Origin: Weeksellaceae bacterium
GTDB lineage: Bacteria > Bacteroidota > Bacteroidia > Flavobacteriales > Weeksellaceae
Assembly (NCBI GenBank): GCA_019459455.1
Contig: JAIBEX010000009.1
Span: 600,071 to 664,070 of the forward strand
DNA: 64,000 nt
Direction: 5' to 3'
A model generated the notes under the pieces. The model saw nothing but the letters and a program-made list of their open reading frames with translations. It was not told the origin of the DNA and did not search any database. The translations under genes were made by a program, and so were the position numbers. The stretch's first letter is position 1. Every line of letters begins with the position of its first letter. Below, in pieces: positions 18,701 to 26,940 of this stretch.

Positions 18701-19288
18701 GTTAAGTTCGTGCGAACTCAGTCCGGTTCCTGCAGCAGGGGAGTAGGGCTGTATGGTGTAACCTTTATACAGTAATTTTTTGTCGTAAAGCTGCTTCAGA
18801 AGCCACCAAACAGTTTCCATATACTTCGGTTCGTAGGTGATATAGGGGTCATCCAGATCAACCCAGTAACCGATTTTTTCTGTAAGGTCATTCCATACGT
18901 CGGTATAACGCATCACCGCGTTCCTGCAGGCCTGGTTGTATTCTTCAACCGAAATTTTCTTGCCTATATCTTCTTTTGTGATTCCAAGTTCCTTTTCAAC
19001 GCCCAGTTCTATGGGCAAGCCGTGCGTGTCCCAACCGGCTTTACGGAAGACCTGTTTTCCGTTTTGTGTCTGATAACGGCAGAAGATATCCTTCAGCGCC
19101 CGCGCCATTACGTGGTGAATTCCCGGCATACCGTTGGCAGAAGGCGGACCTTCATAAAAAACATACTCCGGTTGTCCCCCGCGAATTTCCACCGACTTTT
19201 TAAAGGTCTCGTGCTGGTTCCAGAATTGGGAAACCTGATCGGCTACGGTGGTAAGGTCCAGGTTTTTATATTCGTTAAACTTCTTCAT
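15800..19288 (-). CDS. ileS: Isoleucine-tRNA ligase
   Basis: A 1162-residue class I synthetase. The HIGH-type motif is in GPPSANGMPGIHHVMAR, the KMSKS loop reads GQKMSKRLGN, and WFDSGSMPYAQLHYPF is the conserved active-site segment of IleRS. The central CP1 editing domain is present (TTPWTLPSNTALAVG). The length agrees with Bacteroidetes IleRS. It heads a minus-strand run with the DksA-like gene, DUF2683, lspA and trpS. No T-box-like leader is visible upstream. Confidence 0.97.
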   Translation of the reverse strand: MKKFNEYKNLDLTTVADQVSQFWNQHETFKKSVEIRGGQPEYVFYEGPPSANGMPGIHHVMARALKDIFCRYQTQNGKQVFRKAGWDTHGLPIELGVEKELGITKEDIGKKISVEEYNQACRNAVMRYTDVWNDLTEKIGYWVDLDDPYITYEPKYMETVWWLLKQLYDKKLLYKGYTIQPYSPAAGTGLSSHELNQPGTYRDVSDTTVVAQFMVKNLSEKLTAKIQNTSSENSDIKSCDIAENTCGGALHWAEFDKERQHPIHILAWTTTPWTLPSNTALAVGRDIEYVLVKTFNQYTYEPINIILASVLLQKNFGKKYAEGTAEDFANYTSDSKIIPYQILAEFTGSDLAGTEYEQLIPWFLPAEDPKNAFKVIIGDFVTTEDGTGIVHIAPTFGADDARVAKENGISPMLVKDENDNLVPLVDLQGKFIAGGNTPELFAGKYIKNEYYDEGTAPEKSWDVDLAILLKTENKAFKVEKYVHSYPHCWRTDKPVLYYPLDSWFVKMTAVKNRLVELNETINWKPKSTGDGRFANWLENVNDWNLSRSRYWGIPLPIWRSDDLKEEIIIGSVEELMTEIQKSIAAGLMSKNPFEGFETGNMTEENYAKIDLHKNIVDEIILVSDSGKAMKREADLIDVWFDSGSMPYAQLHYPFENKELIDGRKAFPADFIAEGVDQTRGWFYTLHAIGTAVFNSVAYKNVMSNGLVLDKNGQKMSKRLGNAVDPFETLKKYGPDATRWYMIANANPWENLKFDVEGIDEVRRKFFGTLYNTYSFFALYANVDRFVYSEKDIENRPEIDRWILSELNLLVKEVTEFYNDYEPTKVARAINNFVNDNLSNWYVRLCRRRFWKGDYSEDKISAYQTLYTCLETVAKISAPIAPFFMDQLFQDLNNITGKNSAESVHLTDFPLADEILIDQDLVEKTHLAQQITSMVFSIRKKHNIKVRQPLQVVRIPVMDDKLGDKIIAMADLIKQEVNVKELEILEVNLANHMIEKSVVPNFKKLGAKLGKDMNLVKNKLALLTNDEIFRFEATEFIEIENHEINIEDVEIITKDLPGWAIANEGKMTVALDLTLTDELKSEGIAREFINRIQSLRKDKNFDLTDRISIQLEGNSPFETELINNSAYISEEVLSDKIEIVNSLSVFDVIEIDDLKFNVLVNRV

Positions 19289-19407
19289 TTACAGTCAGTT
19301 CAAAAAGAATGATCCTAATTAATTAAGTTTGCGAATATAGGAATTTTTGATGAAAATTTATGCTGCTACCGCGGGGAATTTTAAGGGTCCGTTCTAAAGA
19401 AAAACAG

Positions 19408-19415
19408 TATTTTTG
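19408..19415 (+). promoter_or_regulatory. Promoter box TATTTTTG for the AMP-ligase gene
   Basis: TATTTTTG ends 26 bases before the TTG start at 19442. No upstream TTTG at 19 bases was found, so support rests on the -7 element and position only. Confidence 0.4.
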
Positions 19416-19441
19416 AAAATAATCCCACTAAAGACATACAC

Positions 19442-20755
19442 TTGAACCCTTATCCGCCCATTGAATATGCTTCCGCTGCTGAAATCAAGGCCTTACAGGA
19501 GCAGAAACTCACCCAGCTTCTTATTTTTCTTAAGGAAAACTCTGCGTTCTACCAGCGGCTTTTTTCAGAAAACAATATTGATACAACCTCAGTAAAATCG
19601 CTGGAAGACCTTGCAAAAATTCCGGTTACCTCTAAAACCGATATCCAGCAGCATAATGATGATTTTTTCTGTGTCGAAAAAAATCAGATCGTAGACTACA
19701 GTACGACTTCAGGTACTTTGGGAGATCCGGTAACTTTCGGCTTATCAGATAAGGACCTGGAAAGGCTTTCCTACAATGAAGCAATTTCCTTTGCCTGTGC
19801 CGGCATTAAAAAAGGCGATCTGGTGCAGATGATGACCACCATCGACAAAAGATTTATGGCCGGACTTGCCTATTTCCTGGGTTTGAGAAAACTCGGCGCA
19901 GGAATCATACGGATGGGTCCCGGGATTCCGGAGCTTCAATGGGACTCCATTTTGAGGTATAAGCCAAAATATCTGATCACTGTTCCGTCATTTTTGCTTA
20001 AAATGATTGAATATGCGGAAAACCACTCCATCGATTATAAAAACTCATCGGTTTTCGGAGCCGTATGTATTGGTGAAAGTCTGAGGAATCAGGATTTCAC
20101 GCCCAGCCTTCTCGCCAAAAAAATTACGGATAAATGGGACATCAACCTTTATTCGACCTATGCTTCTACCGAAATGAGCACCGCATTCACCGAATGTGAA
20201 TTTCAAAAAGGAGGTCATCTTCATCCGGAGCTCATTATCACGGAAATTCTGGATGAAGACTTAAATCCCGTACCCGAAGGAGAGAGCGGTGAACTGGTAA
20301 TCACCACGTTTGATGTAGAAGCAGTACCCTTACTTCGTTTCCGGACCGGCGATATTGTGAAGGCACACCACGAACCCTGCGAATGCGGAAGGAATACCTT
20401 AAGGCTGGGCCCCGTAATCGGCCGCAAGCAGCAGATGATCAAGTACAAAGGCACCACACTGTATCCTCCTGCATTTAACGACCTGCTCAATATTTACCCC
20501 GGAATATCTGCCTACCAGATTGTCATTCAAAGCAACGACGTCGGAATGGACGAAATTATTGTGAAAATCAGCTGTGAAGATGAATCGGAGAAATTTACGA
20601 GGGAAGTACGGGACCATTTCCGGGCCAAGTTAAGGGTCAGTCCAGAGATACACATACATCCAAAAGAGGAACTCCTGAAGGAAATCAATGACAACCGGAG
20701 CAGAAAACCCCTCAATTTTATTGATTTGAGGGACGCCAATTCCGATGGAAGGTAG
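19442..20755 (+). CDS. AMP-forming aryl-acid CoA ligase-like enzyme (PaaK family)
   Basis: A 437-residue adenylate-forming enzyme of the phenylacetate-CoA ligase type. The P-loop-like motif is STTSGTLGDPVTFG, the acyl-adenylate motif YASTEMSTAF, and the hinge region follows LLRFRTGDIV. In flexirubin and aryl-polyene loci such a ligase activates the aromatic acid starter, so p-coumarate or a related cinnamate is the likely substrate here (inference). The start is TTG with no in-frame ATG nearby. It is separated from the convergent halogenase-like gene by a strong terminator. Confidence 0.88.
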   Translation: MNPYPPIEYASAAEIKALQEQKLTQLLIFLKENSAFYQRLFSENNIDTTSVKSLEDLAKIPVTSKTDIQQHNDDFFCVEKNQIVDYSTTSGTLGDPVTFGLSDKDLERLSYNEAISFACAGIKKGDLVQMMTTIDKRFMAGLAYFLGLRKLGAGIIRMGPGIPELQWDSILRYKPKYLITVPSFLLKMIEYAENHSIDYKNSSVFGAVCIGESLRNQDFTPSLLAKKITDKWDINLYSTYASTEMSTAFTECEFQKGGHLHPELIITEILDEDLNPVPEGESGELVITTFDVEAVPLLRFRTGDIVKAHHEPCECGRNTLRLGPVIGRKQQMIKYKGTTLYPPAFNDLLNIYPGISAYQIVIQSNDVGMDEIIVKISCEDESEKFTREVRDHFRAKLRVSPEIHIHPKEELLKEINDNRSRKPLNFIDLRDANSDGR

Positions 20756-20797
20756 ACTTTCCTCAACCACAAAAAATTTATTCAGGTTAATACAGAA

Positions 20798-20838
20798 ATA
20801 AAGAATACGGTCTCAAAAACTGAGACCGTATTCTTTAT
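20798..20838. terminator. Bidirectional terminator, 18-bp stem
   Basis: An 18-bp perfect stem spans 20798-20815 and 20821-20838 (core AATACGGTCTCA / TGAGACCGTATT) with loop AAAAC. It sits between two convergent genes and includes the stop codon of the minus-strand flavoprotein gene. Confidence 0.85.
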
Positions 20839-22082
20839 ATTTTCATTTCCTCCTCCTTGTCTATCAATGCGGCGAGATTACGGATCACATGGTCGTGCTT
20901 TTTCACAAATGGATTTTCTTTGTTCCAAACATATCCCGCCAAAACTGCGCATATTTTGCGCTTCACATCTTCATTTTCCGCCTTGTGAAAAAAGAGTTTC
21001 TGAAGGTTGCCGGTATACCACTCCTTAACATAAGTAGAAAACACGCGGACTCCGGATAAAATATAATCCGAATAATCGTGCTCCCAGTCTATTTGTTCTC
21101 CTTCGATCTGGCGTTTTGCAAGTTTTGCAGCAAGGATTCCCGATTCTGTAGCGAAAGCCATCCCGGAGGAAAACACAGGGTCCAGAAATTCCGCGGCATT
21201 CCCTGTAAGAGCATATCCGTCACCATACAGCTGTTTCACAGCGCAGGAATAATTCGTGAGTCTTTTCGGTTCAAAAAGAAACTCCAGTTTGCCATATCGG
21301 TCACGGTAGTAGTCCGACTTGTTTATGGCGTTCCGCAGCGCTTCTTCCGTGTTTCCGGTTGCTGACAATTGGTCTATATATGAAGTAGGCCCAACGATTC
21401 CAACGCTGGTGTTTCCGTTGGAGAATGGGATTACCCAAAGCCAGACTTCGGTTTCGAGGATGTCAAAGGAAATCAGTGTTCCCTCCTGTCCTGCGACGCG
21501 CGTGGTATCCTTAACATGGGTAAATATTGAAGAATGTGGTTCCATTGTAGAAGGTTTTTCCAAATCCAGCAGCCTTGGCAACACCCGGCCGTAGCCGCTG
21601 CTGTCAATAACGAATTTGGCGTGGATTTCCTTCGTAGTGCCATCCTTATCTGTAACTGTAGTGATGGAATTGGTGCCGTCAAATCTGATAGCAGTTACCT
21701 CCGTTTCAAATTCGAGGTCGACACCTTTTCTGATAATTTCCTGGGCCATCACATTATCAAAATCGGCACGTGGTACCTGCCAGGTCCAGTCCCAACCTTC
21801 ACCAAATTTATCACTGAAGTCGAAAACGCAGACTTCCTCACCTCTGATGAACCTTGCGCCCGGTTTTTTTTCAAATCCCTGACTCATAAGTGCTTCCAGC
21901 AGTCCGGCTTCCTCAAAATGATCCATGACCCGAGGGATAAGACTTTCACCTATAACAAAACGGGGGAATTTGGTTTTTTCCACCACCTTAACGTGCAACC
22001 CGTTGTTATGCAAATATGCAGAAGAAACGCAGCCCGAAGGACCAGCTCCAATCACCAGTACGTCCACAACTTCTTTATTCAT
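20835..22082 (-). CDS. FAD-dependent halogenase-like monooxygenase of the pigment locus
   Basis: A flavoprotein of 415 residues from the ATG at 22082 (MNKEVVDVLVIGAGPSG). The GxGxxG dinucleotide motif is at 12-17 and FPRFVIGESLIP at 39-50. WLWVIP at 214-219 matches the WxWxIP motif of flavin-dependent halogenases. Chlorinated flexirubins are known, so ring chlorination is plausible, but related flavoproteins act as hydroxylases or reductases. An ATG at 22124 would add 14 residues and overlap the divergent promoter. The gene is divergent from the ammonia-lyase. Confidence 0.82.
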   Translation of the reverse strand: MNKEVVDVLVIGAGPSGCVSSAYLHNNGLHVKVVEKTKFPRFVIGESLIPRVMDHFEEAGLLEALMSQGFEKKPGARFIRGEEVCVFDFSDKFGEGWDWTWQVPRADFDNVMAQEIIRKGVDLEFETEVTAIRFDGTNSITTVTDKDGTTKEIHAKFVIDSSGYGRVLPRLLDLEKPSTMEPHSSIFTHVKDTTRVAGQEGTLISFDILETEVWLWVIPFSNGNTSVGIVGPTSYIDQLSATGNTEEALRNAINKSDYYRDRYGKLEFLFEPKRLTNYSCAVKQLYGDGYALTGNAAEFLDPVFSSGMAFATESGILAAKLAKRQIEGEQIDWEHDYSDYILSGVRVFSTYVKEWYTGNLQKLFFHKAENEDVKRKICAVLAGYVWNKENPFVKKHDHVIRNLAALIDKEEEMKI

Positions 22083-22099
22083 AATTTGTTTAGTTTTAA

Positions 22100-22119
22100 T
22101 ATCTTTGCGAGCAAATTTA
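22100..22119. promoter_or_regulatory. Interlocked divergent promoters of the pigment genes
   Basis: TATCTTTG (22100-22107, plus strand) and CAAATTTA (22112-22119, which is TAAATTTG on the minus strand) are separated by only GAGC. Each is a TAnnTTTG box; they would start transcripts near 22114 (ammonia-lyase arm) and 22104 (halogenase-like gene). Because the boxes interlock, polymerase could not occupy both at once. Confidence 0.55.
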
Positions 22120-22161
22120 GTCATTTTGGGCTATTATTTTATTTTTTTAAGAACATGTTGA

Positions 22162-23679
22162 ATGAGACTAGTCAATAATTTAAAAATTGAAGACTTTCAG
22201 AGGGTAATTTTTGAAAATGAAAAAATCGAGCTGGACGAAACTCTGATGCAAAGGGTGGAAGAAAGTTTTCAATTTCTAAAAGAATTTTCAGAAAAGAAAG
22301 TAATCTACGGTGTTAATACGGGTTTTGGGCCTATGGCGCAATACCGGATTCCTGAAGAGGATAAACACCAGCTCCAGTATAACCTTATCAGAAGCCACGC
22401 GTCCGGCGTTGGTACCCCACTTAAACCGCATGCTGCCAAAGCGTCCATGCTTGCAAGGCTCAATACCCTTTCGCAGGGGAAATCTGCCGTTCATCCCTCG
22501 GTTATTCTGCTTCTTAAGGAACTTATCAATCAAAATGTTACCCCGCTCATCTTTGAACACGGCGGTGTTGGAGCCAGTGGCGACCTGGTTCAACTGGCGC
22601 ACCTTGCGCTGGTGCTGATTGGAGAAGGAGAGGTATTTTATAAAGGAGAAAGAAGGCAGACGGCAGAAGTTTATAAGGACTTGGGACTCAGTCCTATTAC
22701 AATAGAACTTCGGGAGGGAATCGGCTTAATGAACGGCACATCGGTTATGTCGGGGATTGGGATTATCAATTCCTATCACACCAAGCGGCTGATTGATTTT
22801 TCCATCCGCATGAGCTGCGCGATTAACGAAATCGTGCAGGCTTACGACGACCATTTTTCGGCGTCACTGAACAGTACCAAAAGGCATGAAGGTCAGCAGA
22901 AGGTAGCCGGGAAAATGAGGGACTACCTTCAGGACAGTCAACTGATCCGGAAAAGGGAGGATCACCTGTATAATAAGGAAACAAAAGAGGAAATCTTCAA
23001 GGACAAAGTGCAGGAATATTACTCTTTGCGGTGCGTTCCACAAATCCTGGGACCGGTTCTGGACACCCTGGAGTTTGCTGAAAAAGTGCTGGAAGACGAG
23101 ATTAATTCCGCAAATGATAACCCAATCATCATTCCTGAAGAGAAGCACGTCTATCACGGTGGGAATTTCCATGGAGATTATGTTTCGCTTGAAATGGATA
23201 AACTCAAACTCGTGGTAACCAGACTGACGATGCTCGCAGAAAGGCAACTGAATTACCTGCTGAATTCAAAAATCAATGAAATACTTCCTCCGTTTGTAAA
23301 TCTGGGACGACTGGGTTTCAATTTTGGAATGCAGGGCGTGCAGTTCACCGCAGTTTCCACAACCGCTGAAAACCAGGCACTGTCCACCTCAATGTATATC
23401 CACAGTATACCAAATAACAATGACAATCAGGATATTGTAAGTATGGGGACCAATGCGGCGGTGATGTGCGAAAAAGTGATCAATAATGCTTTTGAAGTGC
23501 TGGCAATTGAACTCATAACGATTGTGCAGGCAATTGAATACCTTGAATTTAAGGATCAGGTTTCTTCATCAACAAGAAAACTTTATGATGATGTCCGTGA
23601 AATTGTACCTCCATTTGCCGAGGATTTGGTAATGTATCCTTTTGTGGAAAAAATCAAGAACTATCTCATCAACAGCTAA
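22162..23679 (+). CDS. Aromatic amino acid ammonia-lyase (tyrosine/histidine type)
   Basis: A 505-residue lyase. The MIO prosthetic group forms from the Ala-Ser-Gly triad at 138-140 (GGVGASGDLVQLAHLAL). Catalytic Tyr49 is in VIYGVNTGFG and the Asn/Arg-rich active-site segment is in the middle. In flexirubin loci this enzyme deaminates tyrosine to p-coumarate, the polyene starter; the F. johnsoniae homologue is a known tyrosine ammonia-lyase. The substrate-selectivity pair here reads Ser78-His79 (RSHASGVG), which is the histidine-lyase pattern, so tyrosine is supported by context more than by this motif. Confidence 0.88.
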   Translation: MRLVNNLKIEDFQRVIFENEKIELDETLMQRVEESFQFLKEFSEKKVIYGVNTGFGPMAQYRIPEEDKHQLQYNLIRSHASGVGTPLKPHAAKASMLARLNTLSQGKSAVHPSVILLLKELINQNVTPLIFEHGGVGASGDLVQLAHLALVLIGEGEVFYKGERRQTAEVYKDLGLSPITIELREGIGLMNGTSVMSGIGIINSYHTKRLIDFSIRMSCAINEIVQAYDDHFSASLNSTKRHEGQQKVAGKMRDYLQDSQLIRKREDHLYNKETKEEIFKDKVQEYYSLRCVPQILGPVLDTLEFAEKVLEDEINSANDNPIIIPEEKHVYHGGNFHGDYVSLEMDKLKLVVTRLTMLAERQLNYLLNSKINEILPPFVNLGRLGFNFGMQGVQFTAVSTTAENQALSTSMYIHSIPNNNDNQDIVSMGTNAAVMCEKVINNAFEVLAIELITIVQAIEYLEFKDQVSSSTRKLYDDVREIVPPFAEDLVMYPFVEKIKNYLINS

Positions 23680-23688
23680 CTGAACACC

Positions 23689-24420
23689 ATGAAATGTGCC
23701 ATAATAACCGGCGGGTCCCGCGGCATTGGAAGTGCCATATGCCTTAAACTGGCCGAAGAAAAAAAATACCATATCCTCATCAACTATACATCAAATGAAG
23801 CTGCTGCCAATGATACTTTAGAGAAGGTGAAAAATGCTGGTTCGACCGGCGAAATCCTGAAATTTGATGTGTCTGACTATGCTGAGACCCAGAAAGTTCT
23901 TGAAAGTTGGCAGGAAAAGAATCCTGAAGCCATAGTTGAGGTCATTATAAACAATGCCGGAATCACCAGAGACGGGCTTTTTATGTGGATGAAACCGGAG
24001 GACTGGAACAGTGTCATCAACACCAGCCTGAATGGGTTCTTTAATGTAACGAACTTTTTCATCCAGAAAATGTTAAGGAACAAATATGGCAGGATCATCA
24101 ATATGGTTTCCGTGTCAGGACTGAAGGGAACGGCCGGGCAGACCAACTATTCCGCCGCAAAGGGTGCGCTTATAGGCGCTACCAAAGCACTTGCGCAGGA
24201 AGTAGCCAAAAGAAAGATTACCGTAAATGCCGTAGCACCGGGATTCATAAAAACCGATATGACGCAGGAATTTGATGAAAGTCAACTGAAACAGATGATT
24301 CCCGTCAACCGTTTTGGTGAGGCCGAAGAGGTGGCAGACCTTGTGGCTTTTTTAGCTTCTGATAAGGCCTCCTATATTACCGGTGAAGTGATTAACATCA
24401 ACGGTGGGATCTATTCGTAA
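23689..24420 (+). CDS. 3-oxoacyl-ACP reductase, FabG type
   Basis: A 243-residue short-chain dehydrogenase. The NADP motif is GGSRGIGSAI, NNAG is at about 86-89, and the catalytic Ser, Tyr and Lys are in VSVSGLKGTAGQTNYSAAK. In this locus it would reduce the 3-keto group in each polyene extension cycle (ApeQ-like role, inference). It starts 9 bases after the ammonia-lyase stop. Confidence 0.92.
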   Translation: MKCAIITGGSRGIGSAICLKLAEEKKYHILINYTSNEAAANDTLEKVKNAGSTGEILKFDVSDYAETQKVLESWQEKNPEAIVEVIINNAGITRDGLFMWMKPEDWNSVINTSLNGFFNVTNFFIQKMLRNKYGRIINMVSVSGLKGTAGQTNYSAAKGALIGATKALAQEVAKRKITVNAVAPGFIKTDMTQEFDESQLKQMIPVNRFGEAEEVADLVAFLASDKASYITGEVININGGIYS

Positions 24421-24468
24421 ACAACTACTAATTTAAAAGGTCGATATAAAGAAAAACTATTTTTTCAG

Positions 24469-25692
24469 ATGGAAAACAGAGTCGTAATCACCGGAATGGG
24501 AATTTATTCCTGCCTCGGAATTACATTGGATGAAGTTAATAACTCGCTTTACCACGGAAAATCCGGCATCATATTCAGCCAGGAAAGGAAAGATTTTGGC
24601 TACCGCTCCGGACTTACGGGTTACGTTCCAAAACCTGACCTCAAGACCCTCCTGACCCGCAGACAACGTATCAGTATGGGTGAAGAAAGCGAATACGCTT
24701 ACATGGCCACACTGGACGCTTTCAAGAACGCTGGTATCTCCCAGGATTTTCTGGACCGCACCGAAGTAGGAATCCTTTACGGAAACGACAGTGTTTCCCA
24801 GGCCATTATTGAGGCTACAGACATTGTGCGCGAGAAAAAAGATACCACACTCATGGGTTCAGGGGCGATATTCAAGTCTATGAATTCCACCGTGACCATG
24901 AACCTGTCCACCATCTTCAAACTGCGTGGCATCAATCTAACGGTCAGTGCAGCATGTGCCAGCGGATCACATTCCCTCGGGCTGGCTTATCTTATGATTA
25001 AAAACGGCCTTCAGGACATTATCGTTTGCGGTGGTGCACAGGAAACAAATAAATACGGAATGGCAAGTTTCGACGGACTGGGCGTGTTTTCAATGAGGGA
25101 AGATGAACCAGCTAAAGCTTCAAGGCCTTTCGATTCCGGCAGGGACGGACTAATCCCGAGTGGTGGTGCCGCAACCTTGATTGTGGAAAGCCTGGAAAGC
25201 GCTAAGAGACGTGGTGCCACCATCATTGCAGAAATTGCAGGTTATGGATTTTCATCCAATGGCGGCCATATTTCCACGCCTAATGTGGACGGTCCCGCCA
25301 CAGCCATGGATCGCTCCTTAAAGAATGCCGGCATGACTGCCGGCGATATTGATTACATCAATGCCCATGCGACTTCAACCCCGATTGGAGATGCCAATGA
25401 GGCGAAGGCGATCCACCGTATTTTTGGTGGTGAAATACCGGTTAGTTCCACAAAGTCAATGACCGGACACGAGTGCTGGATGGCTGGCGCAAGTGAAATC
25501 GTGTACTCCGTCCTCATGATGCAGAAAAGTTTCATCGCACCTAACATCAATCTGGAAGATCCCGATGAAGATGCAAGGAATATAAATCTCGTTTCAGAGA
25601 CCACAGCGCAAAATATTGATGTATTTTTGTCTAATTCTTTTGGTTTCGGCGGAACCAATTCCTCTCTAATAATTAAAAAATTTGATCGTTAA
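24469..25692 (+). CDS. Beta-ketoacyl-ACP synthase (FabF-like)
   Basis: A 407-residue condensing enzyme with the full Cys-His-His set: Cys163 in SAACASGSHS, His in NAHATSTPIGDANE and His in STKSMTGHECWMAG. Downstream ACP spacing is 8 bases, so the two are expected as partners. In the aryl-polyene model such an enzyme is a candidate for condensation on the aryl starter or for early elongation. Its partner specificity cannot be read from the sequence. Confidence 0.93.
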   Translation: MENRVVITGMGIYSCLGITLDEVNNSLYHGKSGIIFSQERKDFGYRSGLTGYVPKPDLKTLLTRRQRISMGEESEYAYMATLDAFKNAGISQDFLDRTEVGILYGNDSVSQAIIEATDIVREKKDTTLMGSGAIFKSMNSTVTMNLSTIFKLRGINLTVSAACASGSHSLGLAYLMIKNGLQDIIVCGGAQETNKYGMASFDGLGVFSMREDEPAKASRPFDSGRDGLIPSGGAATLIVESLESAKRRGATIIAEIAGYGFSSNGGHISTPNVDGPATAMDRSLKNAGMTAGDIDYINAHATSTPIGDANEAKAIHRIFGGEIPVSSTKSMTGHECWMAGASEIVYSVLMMQKSFIAPNINLEDPDEDARNINLVSETTAQNIDVFLSNSFGFGGTNSSLIIKKFDR

Positions 25693-25700
25693 ATAGATAA

Positions 25701-25964
25701 ATGATGGAAAAAGAAAAAATTGTTTCAATTGTCAATGATTTTTTAGTCAATGAATTTGAGGTTGACGGAGATGAAATCCAAAGCCACGCACCCCTGAAGG
25801 AAACTTTGGGGCTGGACAGCCTGGATTATATCGATTTGGTTGTCATCATTGAAAGTAATTTCGGGGTGAAGCTTGGCGAGGCTGATTTCAAGAAAATGAT
25901 CACCTTTGACGATTTCTACACCACCATTCAGGAAAAAATCGGTGCTAAAGAGTTGGTATCTTAA
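25701..25964 (+). CDS. Acyl carrier protein
   Basis: An 87-residue ACP with the phosphopantetheine site GLDSLDYIDL (Ser40). It is acidic, with the three-to-four helix ACP pattern. It follows a ketosynthase gene and precedes an LpxL-like acyltransferase. This is the first of two ACPs in the locus, the other being at 36499-36756. Two ATG codons stand in tandem; the first is used. Confidence 0.93.
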   Translation: MMEKEKIVSIVNDFLVNEFEVDGDEIQSHAPLKETLGLDSLDYIDLVVIIESNFGVKLGEADFKKMITFDDFYTTIQEKIGAKELVS

Positions 25965-26023
25965 CCAGCTGCAGGTATCATAAAAATTTTTCATTTCTCA
26001 GGGTTCTTTTTAAGAGTTTTATA

Positions 26024-26905
26024 ATGGCAAAATGGACCGGAAAATCCCGTGGAACCTTACTGGGATACAGGATTTTTGTTTATTGTATAAAGAATTTTGG
26101 TGTAAGGGCTGCCTACGGTGTACTCTACTTCGTTGCCTCGTGGTATTTTCTTTTTCTTACCAAAAGCAACCGCTATATCTTTTATTACTTCCGGGAAAGA
26201 TTAGGCTGGACGCATCCGAAAGGCAGACTTGCTGTTTGGCGTAATTATTTTGTATTCGGTCAGACCATTATCGACAAAACGGCAATAGGAGCCGGCCTCA
26301 GGGACCGTTTTACCTATGAATTTGACGGAATAGACCATCTTAAAAGAATGATGGAGGACCGGAAGGGCGGTGTTCTTATCAGTGCCCACATTGGCAATTT
26401 TGAAATTGCGGAACGCTTTTTCGGGGAGATTGATTTTGATTATCAGATCAACCTTGTGACTACCGATTTTGAGCATGGAGTGATTAAGGAATATTTGGAG
26501 TCCGTCTCCGACAGGAAAAGCAGCATAAAATTCATCTTTATAAAAGAGGATATGTCGCATATTTTTGCGATTAATCAGGCTCTTTCCAACAATGAGCTCA
26601 TCTGCTTTACCGGCGACCGCTATTTCGAAGGTTCTAAATTCCTCGAAGAAGAGTTATTGGGCAAAAAGGCCAAATTTCCTGCGGGCCCTTTCCTTATTGC
26701 CTCGCGCCTTAATGTACCTGTGGCTTATGTTTATGTCATGAAGGAGCCGAACCTCCATTACCACCTTTACACCCGAATTGCTCAGGTGAAACACCGCGAT
26801 GCGCAGGGACTCCTTCAATCGTATGTACAGAACCTGGAAAGTATGCTTAACCAGTATCCGTTGCAGTGGTTCAATTACTTTGATTTCTGGGAAGATGTTG
26901 ACTGA
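26024..26905 (+). CDS. LpxL/HtrB-like acyltransferase
   Basis: A 293-residue protein of the lysophospholipid/lipid A acyltransferase family. A membrane-associated N-terminal segment (VLYFVASWYFLFL) is followed by the HX4E motif AHIGNFE (His122, Glu127), a basic/aromatic substrate segment and the FTGDRYFEGS motif. In aryl-polyene loci members of this family are thought to transfer the finished polyene from ACP to a lipid or glycerol acceptor. The acceptor here is unknown. Confidence 0.88.
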   Translation: MAKWTGKSRGTLLGYRIFVYCIKNFGVRAAYGVLYFVASWYFLFLTKSNRYIFYYFRERLGWTHPKGRLAVWRNYFVFGQTIIDKTAIGAGLRDRFTYEFDGIDHLKRMMEDRKGGVLISAHIGNFEIAERFFGEIDFDYQINLVTTDFEHGVIKEYLESVSDRKSSIKFIFIKEDMSHIFAINQALSNNELICFTGDRYFEGSKFLEEELLGKKAKFPAGPFLIASRLNVPVAYVYVMKEPNLHYHLYTRIAQVKHRDAQGLLQSYVQNLESMLNQYPLQWFNYFDFWEDVD

Positions 26906-26940
26906 AATTTCTATATTTTTGGGCTTAATCTGAAATTGTT

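Noticed and set aside
19289..19441. T-box leader upstream of ileS
   Set aside because: No T-box sequence (TGGNACCGCG) or specifier hairpin is visible on the minus strand; such leaders are also not expected in this phylum.
21534..22178. 214-residue reading frame antisense to the halogenase-like gene
   Set aside because: Its protein has no recognisable motif and mirrors a well-supported flavoprotein; it is a shadow frame.
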